Positions 27,682 to 37,343 of a stretch of 64,000 nt of DNA are shown piece by piece. The position numbers and the translations under genes are program-made. This stretch comes from Chloroflexota bacterium (GTDB lineage: Bacteria > Chloroflexota > Anaerolineae > Aggregatilineales > J027). The stretch is from contig JABFGB010000012.1 of assembly GCA_013112715.1 (NCBI GenBank), forward strand, positions 98,468 to 162,467, written 5' to 3'. How positions within the stretch are numbered: the first letter of the stretch is position 1; every line of letters begins with the position of its first letter. Below the pieces are notes generated by a model. The model did not search any database and was not told the DNA's origin. It worked only from the letters and a program-made list of their open reading frames with translations.

Positions 27682-28596
27682 ATGATCTTCATTCCCAACA
27701 AACTTGTCCCTTTCATTATGCCAGTTGTATTTGCCGTCCTGTTTGTAGCGGGCGCTCTACTGCAAGTCAATTCGTGGAATGACCATGAACATTTCCGAGA
27801 ACTTCTTAAAGAGGGAAAATCAGCCGACGCGGTTATAACAGGAGGACGGTTTAGCTGTATCGAAGGCAATTGCAGTTTCTATCACGTCAATTATGAATAT
27901 GCCATTGATGGCAAAACCTATCACACCAGTGATGAACACATCTATGATTATGATGCTGGTGATCCCCTCTATAATTCGGGTGATCATGTTTCCATACTTT
28001 ATCTTCCTAGCGATCCGTCCTTCAGCTATATAGCGACCAACCTCACCTTCCCCCGCGAAAAAGCAACCTATTATGGCATGGTACCATATGCTGCTTTATG
28101 GGGTGGCATGATAAGCCTGTTTTGGAAGCCCTATCGCAAATACCACCCAACTTCTCTTTTACATAACGCCGTTTTCCATGTCCGCCATCTTGTCACCAAT
28201 GTCGCTGTGCTGGTATTTGTTCAGGTCGCAGCCATCGCCCACGAAAAACATGAGGCGTTTCGCATCCATGCCCTCTGGTTTTTTCCGCTGATGATCGTTT
28301 TTGCAATTCCTTGGATAGAAATAGCCCGTTTAGGCCAACATGACAATAGCAATGATACAATAGCGTCGGTAAAGAACATCCTACTTGAAATTGCCTTTCC
28401 TTGTTTTCTCGGAGCTTTCGCAGCTTTTTTGACTTTCTCGACTAGCCTAAGAACCAATGATCTTGCCCTTGCGGTTTATCTTGGTGCATCGTGCATAATT
28501 GCTTTGATAATGGTGCAGTTTTGGCATGTCTATAAGCCATTGTGGGATGATCTTCAGCGATTTATTGGGCGTGCAAATTCGGGGGGACAGGAGTAA
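27682..28596 (+). CDS. DUF3592-like membrane protein
   Basis: 304 aa. N-terminal membrane segment (MPVVFAVLFVAGALL), then an exported domain of about 90 residues with the DUF3592 pattern (ADAVITGGRF...YHVNYEYAIDGKTYHTSDE...GDHVSILYLPSDPS), and four or five further membrane segments. Function unknown. A second, shorter protein of this type is at 53530-53946. Confidence 0.65.
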   Translation: MIFIPNKLVPFIMPVVFAVLFVAGALLQVNSWNDHEHFRELLKEGKSADAVITGGRFSCIEGNCSFYHVNYEYAIDGKTYHTSDEHIYDYDAGDPLYNSGDHVSILYLPSDPSFSYIATNLTFPREKATYYGMVPYAALWGGMISLFWKPYRKYHPTSLLHNAVFHVRHLVTNVAVLVFVQVAAIAHEKHEAFRIHALWFFPLMIVFAIPWIEIARLGQHDNSNDTIASVKNILLEIAFPCFLGAFAAFLTFSTSLRTNDLALAVYLGASCIIALIMVQFWHVYKPLWDDLQRFIGRANSGGQE

Positions 28597-28625
28597 TATC
28601 CCTGCTGGATTTCTTATGCGTTTAT

Positions 28626-28713
28626 AGCGATTTTCATAGTGGTTGACGCCAGCTAGACTCAGCACGGCGGCTTTAGCCCCGTGAAATAATTGACGACCTA
28701 CGTGAAAATCGCT
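28626..28713 (+). mobile_element. Repeat A, copy 5, with complete terminal inverted repeats
   Basis: 88 bp bounded by AGCGATTTTCA (28626-28636) and TGAAAATCGCT (28703-28713), with the repeat A core at 28653-28683. The core hairpin has CACGG and CCGTG outer arms, GGC/GCC inner arms and a TTTA loop. It is the only copy with both ends intact and overlaps the 3' end of an antitoxin-like gene. Confidence 0.8.
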
Positions 28714-28978
28714 GTTCTTGTACCCACTCTGCCCCATCAGCAATACCCAAATCGGCCCAACCACCTGTCAAGCCCGCCGCCACGATTTCCGCTCCGGTCA
28801 TCGGTTCAGGACGAAGCATTTCGGTGATTTCCTCATCGGTGAGCGGTTCAATATCCTCAAGCGGCGACTCATCATGCTGGCGACTCATCGCCGTCACGAT
28901 GCGGGTCACGAGCCTCGCCTGATCCTCTAACGACAATTGCAGGGCTTCATTAACCAATGTCTCAAAATTGACGACCAT
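28673..28978 (-). CDS. Antitoxin-like protein, 3' end replaced by repeat A
   Basis: 101 aa, acidic, helical (VNFETLVNEALQLSLEDQARLV...LTDEEITEMLRPEPMTGAEIV...GGWADLGIADGAEWV). The pattern resembles addiction-module antitoxins of the RelB/ParD-like kind. No toxin gene lies next to it. The last 12 or so residues (RFSRRSSIISRG) and the stop codon are encoded by the 88-bp repeat element, so the original C-terminus, and possibly a downstream toxin, was lost. Whether the product still works is unknown. Confidence 0.6.
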   Translation of the reverse strand: MVVNFETLVNEALQLSLEDQARLVTRIVTAMSRQHDESPLEDIEPLTDEEITEMLRPEPMTGAEIVAAGLTGGWADLGIADGAEWVQEQRFSRRSSIISRG

Positions 28979-29035
28979 AATATGGCTCCTCCTTCGCTTC
29001 TATTGTACGATAATTTTTTATCCTATTTGGCATCT

Positions 29036-29971
29036 TTACGCCGCACTTGCCACCAAAACAGATGGCTCCTCCTTTTCAAATCGCATCACAATCACCCCCA
29101 ATACGATGAGCACGCTGCCGATAACCTGTACCATCGTCATGCGTTCACCCAAGAGCAGATAGGCTTCTACCGACGTCATCAAAGGTTCAATCGTGGCAAG
29201 CAGGCTGGCAACACTCGCGGGTAAATAGTGCATAGACGTGTTGTAGAGGCCATAACCCAGCAGCGTCGGAATAAACGACAGGACGATAAGTACCAGCCAC
29301 CCATCACTGGGCAGGTCTGGCGGAATAGCAGCAACTGACCCTGCCGCACCGGGTAATGGGAGAAAATTGAAAATCAAGATAAAAACCGCCCCAAACGCGA
29401 ACGAGTACAACAACGATGTCCACGCATTAATGCCGCGCTTGGTAGCCTCTTTCGCCATCATGTTGTAGCTGGCAAACAACACCCCCGATAACAACCCCGT
29501 CGTGACCCCCAGCAATTTGAGATTCCACATCTCCGGGTCATAGGCATTGGCGACCAGCACACACCCCGTCAGGCTCAAACAAATCGCCGTGATCTTAAAC
29601 ACCCCCAGCCGCTCTTTAAAAATCCACCACGCAAAAATGGCCGTAAACCCCGCCGAGCTATACCCCAGCACCGTCGCCACCCCTGCCCCATTTTCTTGTA
29701 CCGAGAGTGTCCAGATGGAATTAAACAGGGCCAGCACCACCCCATAAAATACAAAAAACCGGAGGTGTGCCCTTTCAATCCGCAGCAACGAGCGCCGAAT
29801 GATGGCTAAGGGAGGTACGAGCGCGATACACACCAACACATTCCGCCAGAAGGAGAGCAACAGCGCGGGCATGTCATAATGGGAAATCAAGTAATCAATT
29901 AGAATGCCTGTCGTTGACCAAATCGTGATGGCCGTGAGCGCAATGAGATAACCCTTCGTTAACCGCGACAT
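29036..29971 (-). CDS. EamA/DMT-family transporter
   Basis: 311 aa with ten hydrophobic segments and two EamA halves (N-terminal GYLIALTAITIWSTTGILIDY, second half beginning KLLGVTTGLLSGVLFASYN). The conserved EPLMTSVEAYLLLGERMT ending is typical. Likely exports or takes up a metabolite; substrate cannot be told from sequence. It stands alone, with a repeat B copy just upstream. Confidence 0.85.
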   Translation of the reverse strand: MSRLTKGYLIALTAITIWSTTGILIDYLISHYDMPALLLSFWRNVLVCIALVPPLAIIRRSLLRIERAHLRFFVFYGVVLALFNSIWTLSVQENGAGVATVLGYSSAGFTAIFAWWIFKERLGVFKITAICLSLTGCVLVANAYDPEMWNLKLLGVTTGLLSGVLFASYNMMAKEATKRGINAWTSLLYSFAFGAVFILIFNFLPLPGAAGSVAAIPPDLPSDGWLVLIVLSFIPTLLGYGLYNTSMHYLPASVASLLATIEPLMTSVEAYLLLGERMTMVQVIGSVLIVLGVIVMRFEKEEPSVLVASAA

Positions 29972-30015
29972 AAGAAAACACGAGCTTTCTCCCCTCCCTA
30001 TGTTTGAGAGGGGCT

Positions 30016-30175
30016 GGAGATTTGCCCCATACCGGTGGAAATCGCATGAAAAAACGGGATTGGAACAGCTGCACTAGACACTTCGTAAGGACGCAACATG
30101 TTGCGTCCTTACTCAAAACCCCGTATCCATGCGGTGTTCTGAGCATTGTCCTAAATCGAATGTCGAACAAGCCTC
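30016..30175 (+). mobile_element. MITE-like repeat B, copy 3 (left end degenerate)
   Basis: About 160 bp. Right terminus GAACAAGCCTC and the central 20-bp palindrome (30089-30108) are intact; the left terminus reads GGAGATTTGCCCC and has decayed. A repeat C-like hairpin (CCCCTCCC/GAGAGGGG) borders its left side. Confidence 0.75.
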
Positions 30176-30200
30176 TGGGATGGGGTTCTAGGCAATACCC

Positions 30201-30569
30201 CTAAAAAATAAACGAGGTATCGTCTTTGGAATAGGCCCGATTATATGACCACACGCCCGCCTGCTCCTGTGCAATACCCTCCTCACGCAGACCATGCAGG
30301 ATCGGTTCAATTTCCGCTTCCGTATAGACCGCATGATTCAGATAATCCACGTACCCGATGATGGCCGCGATGCTGCTGGCCCCATTACGCAGCGCCACAA
30401 TCACCATCTCGCGTAGCGTCCCGATGAGATAGGCATAGTTCGTCGCTTTTTTCCACTGCTTCACCCGATAGCGTGTTAAATTCCACTTCTGGCACAACTC
30501 GGCTTCTGTATAGAAATACCGCAGTTCCAACAGAATCCGCCGCTTTTCTTCCTCTGTGTAAGGGGTCAT
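30201..30569 (-). CDS. Hypothetical protein with HTH-like segment
   Basis: 122 aa from ATG 30569 (AAGG 5 nt upstream; the frame reaches 30587 inside the previous gene). Residues about 10-40 (EEKRRILLELRYFYTEAELC, then WNLTRYRVKQWKK) look like a helix-turn-helix. The remainder is mixed helix (ASSIAAIIGYVDYLNHAVYTEAEIE). It follows the propeller gene by 7 nt and may be co-transcribed. No family recognised. Confidence 0.55.
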   Translation of the reverse strand: MTPYTEEEKRRILLELRYFYTEAELCQKWNLTRYRVKQWKKATNYAYLIGTLREMVIVALRNGASSIAAIIGYVDYLNHAVYTEAEIEPILHGLREEGIAQEQAGVWSYNRAYSKDDTSFIF

Positions 30570-30576
30570 TTCTACC

Positions 30577-31854
30577 TTATCCTGCAATCAGGTATACCCA
30601 GTTATTGGGGTCTTCCAGAATTTCGGGCGGCAGCAGCACTTTCACAATTTGAAAATCGGGCATCAAGATGAAAATGCCCGTCTCAGCAAAAGTAGTCGTA
30701 TATTTGCTATCCTCTTCCATAATAAGATACGTGTCATCTACAGTCGTCAAAATCCGATAGCCTTCCAGTGTCTTGAGTACCGTCAAGGATGGGTCGCCGC
30801 TCAAAATTACCTGAATCGGTTCTTCAGGATACGAATTGCGAATAGTCCCCACAAAATTGCCGCCTAGCCCGAGAGTTGAGATATGAATACGCGGAAGCTC
30901 TTGGAGAGGGTGGTAAGTCATTGAATCCGTGACAAGATCATACCAAACCAATGCCTCAGCACGGTGAAATCCACCTGCAATTCGTTGCTCAAAAATCAAT
31001 GTATTGGAATCCTTCCATAGCAGCGAATACTGATAAGCGTTTGGGGAGTAATAGGTGTCATCAGGGCCAGGGGGTACTTCTGGAACTGTGGCAATACTAT
31101 AGATGCTACTATTCTCACGAAATCTCAAGTCGGCTTGACATTCCTCAATAATCTCGACCCCAACACAGCCGCTTAAATCAAAATAGGCTAATTTTTCGCC
31201 GTCCGGCGACCAATTAAAATTATAGCTGTATGGCATCTCGGCTAATTGAACCGTTGGGCCGCTGAAATCAATGAGGAGACCCCATGAGTCAATCAAATAA
31301 CAGTAGTAACAATTCGCGCCATACAGATCAATGACCGCCTGTTCATAGGTGGGATTAACCTCAACATACCCGATTTTCGTCCCATTTGCTTCCGACAATT
31401 GATCCGGTATCAGCGGATCGTGATATTCTAGGCGAAAGATAGATCGGGTGGTTTTATCGGTATCCAAAATCACTAACTCGGCATAACCCGCACAGGCCTC
31501 CGCGTTGATTAAATAATTACACGCAAAATGGTCAACTTTCAGCAATAACCGCCCATCGCTCAGTTTCCAAAGCCCACCAACTTGAGCAGATAGCGTTGAG
31601 GGAACTTGTGGCAAATCTAATGCTGCTAGTGCTCCTTGCTCATTGGGTGAAAGTGAAGCAACCGGAACTCGTGACTCATCTCGTACCGAATAAATAACCT
31701 CTGACGTCATCGTATTGGGGTCAAATCGCCACACCGTCCACCGCCCGCCAATATACAAAACGGGCAAGGCATCCGACGTTTGACCAGAGGTCTCCGGTGT
31801 CCATATGAGGCTCAAAACCATGAGCAGCACGGCGCAAAAGGCCCTTTTATTCAT
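30577..31854 (-). CDS. Secreted TolB-like beta-propeller protein
   Basis: 425 aa with a signal peptide (MNKRAFCAVLLMVLSLIW, cleaved near SGQ). The mature part has propeller-like strands (VWRFDPNTMTSEVIYSV, FNWSPDGEKLAYFDLSG, NAYQYSLLWKDSNTLIF). TAGGAG lies 9 nt before the ATG, adjacent to a repeat A copy. Cysteine pairs (CYYCY, CVGVEIIEEC) suggest disulfides outside the cell. No enzyme motif; probably a binding or scaffold protein. Confidence 0.65.
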   Translation of the reverse strand: MNKRAFCAVLLMVLSLIWTPETSGQTSDALPVLYIGGRWTVWRFDPNTMTSEVIYSVRDESRVPVASLSPNEQGALAALDLPQVPSTLSAQVGGLWKLSDGRLLLKVDHFACNYLINAEACAGYAELVILDTDKTTRSIFRLEYHDPLIPDQLSEANGTKIGYVEVNPTYEQAVIDLYGANCYYCYLIDSWGLLIDFSGPTVQLAEMPYSYNFNWSPDGEKLAYFDLSGCVGVEIIEECQADLRFRENSSIYSIATVPEVPPGPDDTYYSPNAYQYSLLWKDSNTLIFEQRIAGGFHRAEALVWYDLVTDSMTYHPLQELPRIHISTLGLGGNFVGTIRNSYPEEPIQVILSGDPSLTVLKTLEGYRILTTVDDTYLIMEEDSKYTTTFAETGIFILMPDFQIVKVLLPPEILEDPNNWVYLIAG

Positions 31855-32176
31855 GTAGTTTGTCTCCTACAGCGGTTCTCATGCTGACTGACCCGCTTCC
31901 TTACACTAAATTCAGCACGGTGGCTTTAGCCCCGTGTTCTAATAACCATTATTGGCTTACGTGGGCTTCACATAAAGATGGATATGGGTGGAGGGACGAC
32001 CTATCACATTTCCCGCATCTTTACGGTCAAATATAACCCACCCCCATATCAAATGACACCACTTGACAAATGCACCCCGTTTCGCACCATCCACTCACAC
32101 CCCTGTCTATTACCCAGTATGAAATCTACTAACCCTTCCTGAACCCTCATCATACCCAAACACAACACCACTACCA
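31855..32176. other. Intergenic region with repeat A and inverted repeats
   Basis: No gene seen. It has repeat A copy 6 and a long imperfect inverted repeat (GATATGGGTGG near 31979 against CCACCCCCATATC near 32040). The right side leads into the terminator of the SH3 gene. Confidence 0.6.
31906..31936 (+). repeat. Dispersed repeat A, copy 6
   Basis: CTAAATTCAGCACGGTGG, then TTTAGCCCCGTG. The left flank AGCGGTTCTCATGCTGAC begins at about 31871, next to the ribosome site of the propeller gene. Confidence 0.8.
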
Positions 32177-32215
32177 CAAAAAACACCCCTCCCAACAACC
32201 ATTGCCGAGAGGGGT
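32177..32215 (-). terminator. Rho-independent terminator of the SH3 gene
   Basis: On the minus strand ACCCCTC pairs with GAGGGGT (arms 32209-32215 and 32185-32191), followed at once by GTGTTTTTTG. It lies 40 bp after the stop of the SH3-domain gene. Confidence 0.75.
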
Positions 32216-32255
32216 ATTCAATTTCTCAATTCACTGGAAATGGCGTTTTGACGGC

Positions 32256-33350
32256 CTATTCGCCTTCACTCGTGGAGAAGCAATACTCCCACGAGATATT
32301 AAAATTCCCACCCCCGCGATTGGGGCCAATCATCTGAAACGCCCCCGTGGACAGCCGGAACAGCGAAAATCCCGATTCCGCCCGGATCAACACCGGGTTG
32401 CCAGAGGGAATCCCCGCCGCATTAATCTGCGCTTCTGTGGCATAAAACACCACTCCTGTCACCGCGCCTTGATACAGATACACCATAATCCCCCCACCCT
32501 GATACGTCCGGGAAGTGGTATGCCCATTAAAGTCGCGGCAGTAGATAATGGCATCCGTATTATAGGTATAGGGGTTGATACGGCCATCATCGCCCGTCCA
32601 ACCCGGAGCGCCCCCCACCCCAAATGGATAGGTTGTGACCCCTGTGCTCGTCGTACCCGTTGAGGGGGTAGTTCCTGTCGAGGTAGTGCCAGTGGTGCTC
32701 GTTGTGGTAGATGTCGTACCGGATAGAACGGGCAGGCTGCTTAGGACGGTGGAATTAAACCGCACCAGCGATTTAAACATCCAGCCTTCTTGCCCATTGG
32801 CGATAACCTTTAGCCAGCGATTGTTACCACTGCGCCCCACAATTTCAACATTGGTGTTGGGGTCAATGACGGCAATCACCGCCGAGGTTGAGGCCGCATT
32901 GTTACGCAAATTGACAAATGTGGTTGTGACCCCCGTTACCGATCCTGTGATAGGGGTGGTTGTTGTAGTCGTTGTGGTCGTCGTACCTGTCCCCGTATTG
33001 GTGGTCGGCGGTGGCGTAGTTTCGCCGCTGGTCACGGGCAGGGCCGCAATCGAGCCAGAGGTAAGGCTAACATATGAGCGGAACAGCCAGCCATTCTGCC
33101 CATCTACCGTAACTTGCAGCCAATTCCCTTCGGCGTTGCGCCCGATAATATCCACTGAACGTTCGGGTGGGATAATCACAAGAGTCGGGAAGCTGAGACC
33201 CGGCCCACTGCGCAGATTGACAAAATCACGGGTAATGCCGCGTGCGGTCGAGGTCTGGGCGCTAACGTTCTGACCTTTAATCGCCAACCCAGTCACGGTC
33301 ACGGCCAATATCAACAGCATGACCAAAAGATGGTATTGATGTTTTCGCAT
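32256..33350 (-). CDS. Secreted protein with two bacterial SH3 domains
   Basis: 364 aa from ATG 33350 (GGAG 9 nt upstream; the frame reaches 33476 without a signal). Signal peptide MRKHQYHLLVMLLILAVTV, then SH3b unit 1 (RDFVNLRSGPGLSFPTLVII...NWLQVTVDGQNGWLFRSYV) and unit 2 (TTFVNLRNNAASTSAVIAVI...RWLKVIANGQEGWMFKSLV). Thr/Ser/Gly linkers separate them from a C-terminal domain of about 120 residues (NPYTYNTDAIIYC...). The SH3 parts probably bind wall or surface polymer; the last domain is not recognised. Confidence 0.78.
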   Translation of the reverse strand: MRKHQYHLLVMLLILAVTVTGLAIKGQNVSAQTSTARGITRDFVNLRSGPGLSFPTLVIIPPERSVDIIGRNAEGNWLQVTVDGQNGWLFRSYVSLTSGSIAALPVTSGETTPPPTTNTGTGTTTTTTTTTTPITGSVTGVTTTFVNLRNNAASTSAVIAVIDPNTNVEIVGRSGNNRWLKVIANGQEGWMFKSLVRFNSTVLSSLPVLSGTTSTTTSTTGTTSTGTTPSTGTTSTGVTTYPFGVGGAPGWTGDDGRINPYTYNTDAIIYCRDFNGHTTSRTYQGGGIMVYLYQGAVTGVVFYATEAQINAAGIPSGNPVLIRAESGFSLFRLSTGAFQMIGPNRGGGNFNISWEYCFSTSEGE

Positions 33351-33544
33351 GGTTCGAGGCTCCAAAAATTGTAAATCTAGTCGAAGGGATAGTAACACAA
33401 CCCGCGCCGCATCGCTATAGACATCCCGCCAGCTTACCCTACCCTTTCCGTACTTTTGGATAATGCCGCACTCCATGTCGCAATCTCGAAACGCATCGAG
33501 TATTATTCACGGCGCTACTAGAGAGTTAAGAGAATAACCATACC

Positions 33545-33745
33545 CTGAAAAAATACTTTTCAATCTTGATGCTCGCCTTTGCACCACTCGTTTCCGCCTT
33601 GGGGACACAGCCCTTGTCTATCAAAGCCCAAGAGGACAACCTACCCACCCTTGATCAATTGAATGCCGGATGGAACACACTATATCCCAGCGGGGATACC
33701 AAGTGCGCACACGGCACAGCATATTCCTTCCACGTCCGCAAAGCC
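33545..33745 (+). pseudogene. Pectinacetylesterase-like gene, N-terminal fragment
   Basis: Reads KKYFSILMLAFAPLVSALG (a signal peptide) and then LNAGWNTLYPSGDTKCAHG, TAYSFHVRKA: the start of a pectinacetylesterase-family protein. The frame then runs into the end of the sensor kinase on the other strand. The codon before KKY is CTG, not a usual start. The missing remainder is at 40434-41227 on the minus strand, beginning in the same place of the protein. See the inversion finding. Confidence 0.75.
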
Positions 33746-33756
33746 ACCTGCTCATT

Positions 33757-36700
33757 TTATCCTTTGATCTTGATGGGAAAGTACACCCTAAATTCCGATC
33801 CTTTGTCTTCTTGGCTTTCGACTTCGATTCGGCCACCGTGCAGTTCGACAATCTTTTTGACAATCGGCAGACCCAAACCGGTGCCAGCGGTTTTGCGGCG
33901 GGCTGATGGCGTGCGATAGAAGCGGTCAAAAATCCGCGTCAATTCGGTGGGGGAGATGCCAATACCCGTATCTTTGACAGCAAAAATGATCTCGCCTTGC
34001 TGCCGATTTACCTGCACATGCACTTGTCCACCATCGGGCGTGTAGCTCAGGGCATTGGCGACCAAATTGACAATGACCCGCTCAATCGCTTGGACATCTC
34101 CCATGAGCGGTGGGATAGTCTCTGGTAAATCCGCCGTCAGTTGAATTTGCTTTTGCGCGGCTAACAACTGCTGCCCCTGCACAATTTGACCCACCAGCTG
34201 AACAAACGGAACGTAGGAAGCATCCACCAAATCAACTTCACGGTCAAGCTGCGAAATGGTCAGCAAATCTTTAACCAGCGCATCCAGCCGCTTGACTTGA
34301 TATTCTAGGATGGGCAGGCGCTGTTCAAGCTGGGCAGGCGCGTGGCGCAGCATATATAGACTGGTGTTGAGCACCGCTACTGGATTACCCAGATCATGCG
34401 CGGCATCGGCTACAAAGCGTTCCTTCAGCGCATCTAATTCGCGCAGGGCCGTCACATCACGCTGCACCCCCACATAATGTTGGATGTTGCCTTCGGCGGA
34501 ATGCACCGGAACAATCACCAGTTCTGCGACGTACAAACTGCCGTCTTTGCGCCGATTCTTCAGATCACCTTTCCATGTTTTGCCGCTGGTGATGGTATTC
34601 CACATGGCTTGATAGACAGCCAAAGGTGTCTCGCCACTTTGGATCAGGTTTGATCGGCGTCCCCGTACTTCGTCTAAGGTATAGCCGTTCAATTTTTCCC
34701 ATGCTGGGTTGACATAAAGGATATAACCCTTATCGTCGGTAAAGACAATCGCGTCGGCGATGTAATGCAAAATAATGTCGGAGCGTTCTTTTTCGACGGC
34801 GAGTTCTTGGGTGCGGGTGCGTACCAACTCCTCCAAATTTTCAAAAAGCTGGGCGTTGGCGATGGCAATACCCGCTTGTTGAGCCACCGCATAGGCGAGT
34901 TGGGCGTAATCCTCCGTAAAAAAACCGATGTCATGGTGATCGAGATTCAGCACACCCAGCAGCACATCACGATGAATGAGCGGAATCCCTAGCCAACTGT
35001 GGATCAGTTCATCGCCGGGGGTGTAGATTTTCCAATCGTCGTTTGTCTGTACATCATTGATGATGACAGGCCGACCTTGATTTATCAGGTACTCCTGTGG
35101 TGAAATCAGCGTCTCGATGGCTCGCCATGAGCCATCTTCCAGCAGTCCGCGCCATTTGGTAAATTTCAACCGACCCGCTTCCATGAGCATAATGGTGGCA
35201 CGGGTATAGGGAATCAGGTTTGCCAGTTGGTCGAGCAAAATATCCAGCACCTCGTCCAGTTTGATTGACCCGCCAACCGCGACTGCGATGCGCTGCATGG
35301 CTTCCAGTTTGCGGATGTGCTGTTCCAAGCGGTCTTGGTCTTCTTTTTGCGCGGTGATGTCCCGCACAATGCCGCCATAATAAATTTGCTTGCCGGCCAC
35401 AATCGGGAAGATGACATTATCTATATAACGGATAGTGCCGTCTGCGCGTTGGATGCGGCGTGAAGAGATATATCGGGGTGGTTTGGGTTCTTTTGCGGGG
35501 AAATACTTGCTGAGTTCCTCTTCCATCTGGGCGAAGACTTCGAGGGAACGCATCTCGTCGGGCATTAGGCGTTTCTGGATTTCAGCCAGCGGTTTGCCTA
35601 TGGCCTCATCCGCCGCGATACCCGTAATGCGTTCGCTGCTGGGATTCCATTCTTGGATGATGCCATGTTGATCTACCAAGCGAATCCCTTCAAATGCCTG
35701 CTCAACAAAGCTGCGATATTTCTGTTCACTGGTTGCGAGGGCGGACTCCGTTGCCTCAAGATGCTGAATTCGTTCTTCAAGGCTGGCAATCAGCTCTTGG
35801 ATTTTGTGACGCATCTGGATAAAAGCCAATGTCAGCCGACCCACCTCATCCAAATTTCGTGGTGGGGCAATATCCACTGTCCAGACATCGGTCTGTAGGG
35901 CTGTTACACTCCGTGTGAGGTGATAGATGGGGCGTGTCACACGCGATGTCACCCATAAGGCAAACAGCGAGGCCAATACCATGAGCACCGCCGTTATTGC
36001 CACACTGATCTGCCATGCCTTGTTGATGGGGCGCATGACGACATCCAAAGACTGGCGATGAATGAGCGTCCAAGCCTCTTGTTGACCCAGCCCTTTTACT
36101 TGATGAAACGAGAATAGATCGTCGGGCGCGTGAGCAGGGCCAAACAACACGCCACTTGTGCCTGTCACTGGTAAATCGGCTTGTTCTGGATTGACCTCCG
36201 GTATGGTATCTTCCATGACATAAGCGGGATTGGAATGATACAGATAATTCCCCTCGGCATCCACCACATAGACCGTCTCACTGGCATCCTGCGTGACTGC
36301 TTGCTGAAACAAGGGCGTCAGTCGAAGATCAAGCACCAGCACGCCCACCAATCTGCCGCTGTCGGACAGCAGGCGGGTCGCGTAATGGGAGACGAGTTCA
36401 ATAGATACGTTTCCGGAGTGGATATGCCTCTCCGCCTCCGAAACAAAGACCAGCGGTTGGCCTGTCGAAATACCCCCTTGCATGGTCGTGCCACGAAAAT
36501 AGCTGCTGTCACTGCGATCCAGCAGTTCTTCGTCTGGAACGCTATAAATGTGTGGGTCTTCGTTATTGACACACAAGGTTTCACGACCAATGGCATCAAG
36601 TAGGCACGCACTTTTATAGCGGTCACCATATTGCAGGAGAAACAATCGAAACAGGGTTTTGGCATCGGGAATGTAGTCGAGGCGATTTTCGGGGAGGGCA

Positions 36701-36951
36701 TTAGCATAGCGCCGGATTTCGACACTTTGGCTCAAAAATAATACATCGGCGTTGGCTTCGTTGAGGGTCGTCTCGATCTCAGCCGCTTCCGCCTCCAAAA
36801 TCCGTGATTGCTTGAGCCGTACTTCTTCCCGAAGCGCCGCCGAAAATTCACGGATATGATTGAAAGTCAGCAGGATGGTGGGCATAATAAGCACAACAAT
36901 AAAGGCCACCCACAAGCGGACGCGCAAATTTTCTCGAAACAGTTTCAGCAT
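33757..36951 (-). CDS. Multi-domain sensor histidine kinase
   Basis: About 1064 aa (ATG 36951, 8 nt after AAAGG; ATG 36957 and 36999 are alternatives). Order: membrane segment (about residues 10-30), extracytoplasmic Cache-like domain, second membrane segment near 320, HAMP, a PAS domain (FEGIRLVDQHGIIQEWNP), GAF (IPYTRATIMLMEAGRL...IPLIHRDVLLGVLNL), PAS (AIVFTDDKGYILYVNP), HisKA with the phospho-His in FVADAAHDLGNPVAVL near 850, and HATPase (NLVANALSYTPDGG, VKDTGIGIS, GTGLGLPIVKK). It senses an external signal and an internal one. No response regulator adjacent. Confidence 0.93.
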   Translation of the reverse strand: MLKLFRENLRVRLWVAFIVVLIMPTILLTFNHIREFSAALREEVRLKQSRILEAEAAEIETTLNEANADVLFLSQSVEIRRYANALPENRLDYIPDAKTLFRLFLLQYGDRYKSACLLDAIGRETLCVNNEDPHIYSVPDEELLDRSDSSYFRGTTMQGGISTGQPLVFVSEAERHIHSGNVSIELVSHYATRLLSDSGRLVGVLVLDLRLTPLFQQAVTQDASETVYVVDAEGNYLYHSNPAYVMEDTIPEVNPEQADLPVTGTSGVLFGPAHAPDDLFSFHQVKGLGQQEAWTLIHRQSLDVVMRPINKAWQISVAITAVLMVLASLFALWVTSRVTRPIYHLTRSVTALQTDVWTVDIAPPRNLDEVGRLTLAFIQMRHKIQELIASLEERIQHLEATESALATSEQKYRSFVEQAFEGIRLVDQHGIIQEWNPSSERITGIAADEAIGKPLAEIQKRLMPDEMRSLEVFAQMEEELSKYFPAKEPKPPRYISSRRIQRADGTIRYIDNVIFPIVAGKQIYYGGIVRDITAQKEDQDRLEQHIRKLEAMQRIAVAVGGSIKLDEVLDILLDQLANLIPYTRATIMLMEAGRLKFTKWRGLLEDGSWRAIETLISPQEYLINQGRPVIINDVQTNDDWKIYTPGDELIHSWLGIPLIHRDVLLGVLNLDHHDIGFFTEDYAQLAYAVAQQAGIAIANAQLFENLEELVRTRTQELAVEKERSDIILHYIADAIVFTDDKGYILYVNPAWEKLNGYTLDEVRGRRSNLIQSGETPLAVYQAMWNTITSGKTWKGDLKNRRKDGSLYVAELVIVPVHSAEGNIQHYVGVQRDVTALRELDALKERFVADAAHDLGNPVAVLNTSLYMLRHAPAQLEQRLPILEYQVKRLDALVKDLLTISQLDREVDLVDASYVPFVQLVGQIVQGQQLLAAQKQIQLTADLPETIPPLMGDVQAIERVIVNLVANALSYTPDGGQVHVQVNRQQGEIIFAVKDTGIGISPTELTRIFDRFYRTPSARRKTAGTGLGLPIVKKIVELHGGRIEVESQEDKGSEFRVYFPIKIKG

Positions 36952-37343
36952 AAGCATGACCTTTGAAACTGATGTCGAATAATTGCCTGACCACCCCAAC
37001 CCGTTATATTTATATAAATATCATACCCGATAATGAATTTCCGGATTTCTAATTTCATATAAGATTCCAGTAACGCCAAACGATTTCTTCCACTTTACCG
37101 CAAGTTGCCTTTCCCTGCATGTCTGGCTTTACAGCGGCTTCAACCCCTTCTATAATCATTGTTATGCGCCGACGAAAACGAACCTTTACCCACAACCTGC
37201 CCCTATTTAGAACAACCTGTTTGGCCCGTCCCGGCCCACGCTGACGGCTTCCTGTTTTCCAAGACAGTCCACTGTTTGAGTTACTTTGTGCCCTAGTCGG
37301 CCCAGAGCTTATCGTCGTTTGCATTAGTCATGGGAGTCGTTCA
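36952..37343. other. Divergent promoter region, kinase and ClC gene
   Basis: About 390 bp, A/T-rich on the kinase side (37000-37070). It should hold the promoters for the minus-strand kinase and the plus-strand ClC gene. An 89-codon frame on the minus strand here has no supporting features. Confidence 0.55.

Noticed and set aside
37055..37324. 89-codon frame between the kinase and ClC genes
   Set aside because: It has no ribosome site or recognisable sequence and covers the expected promoter region.
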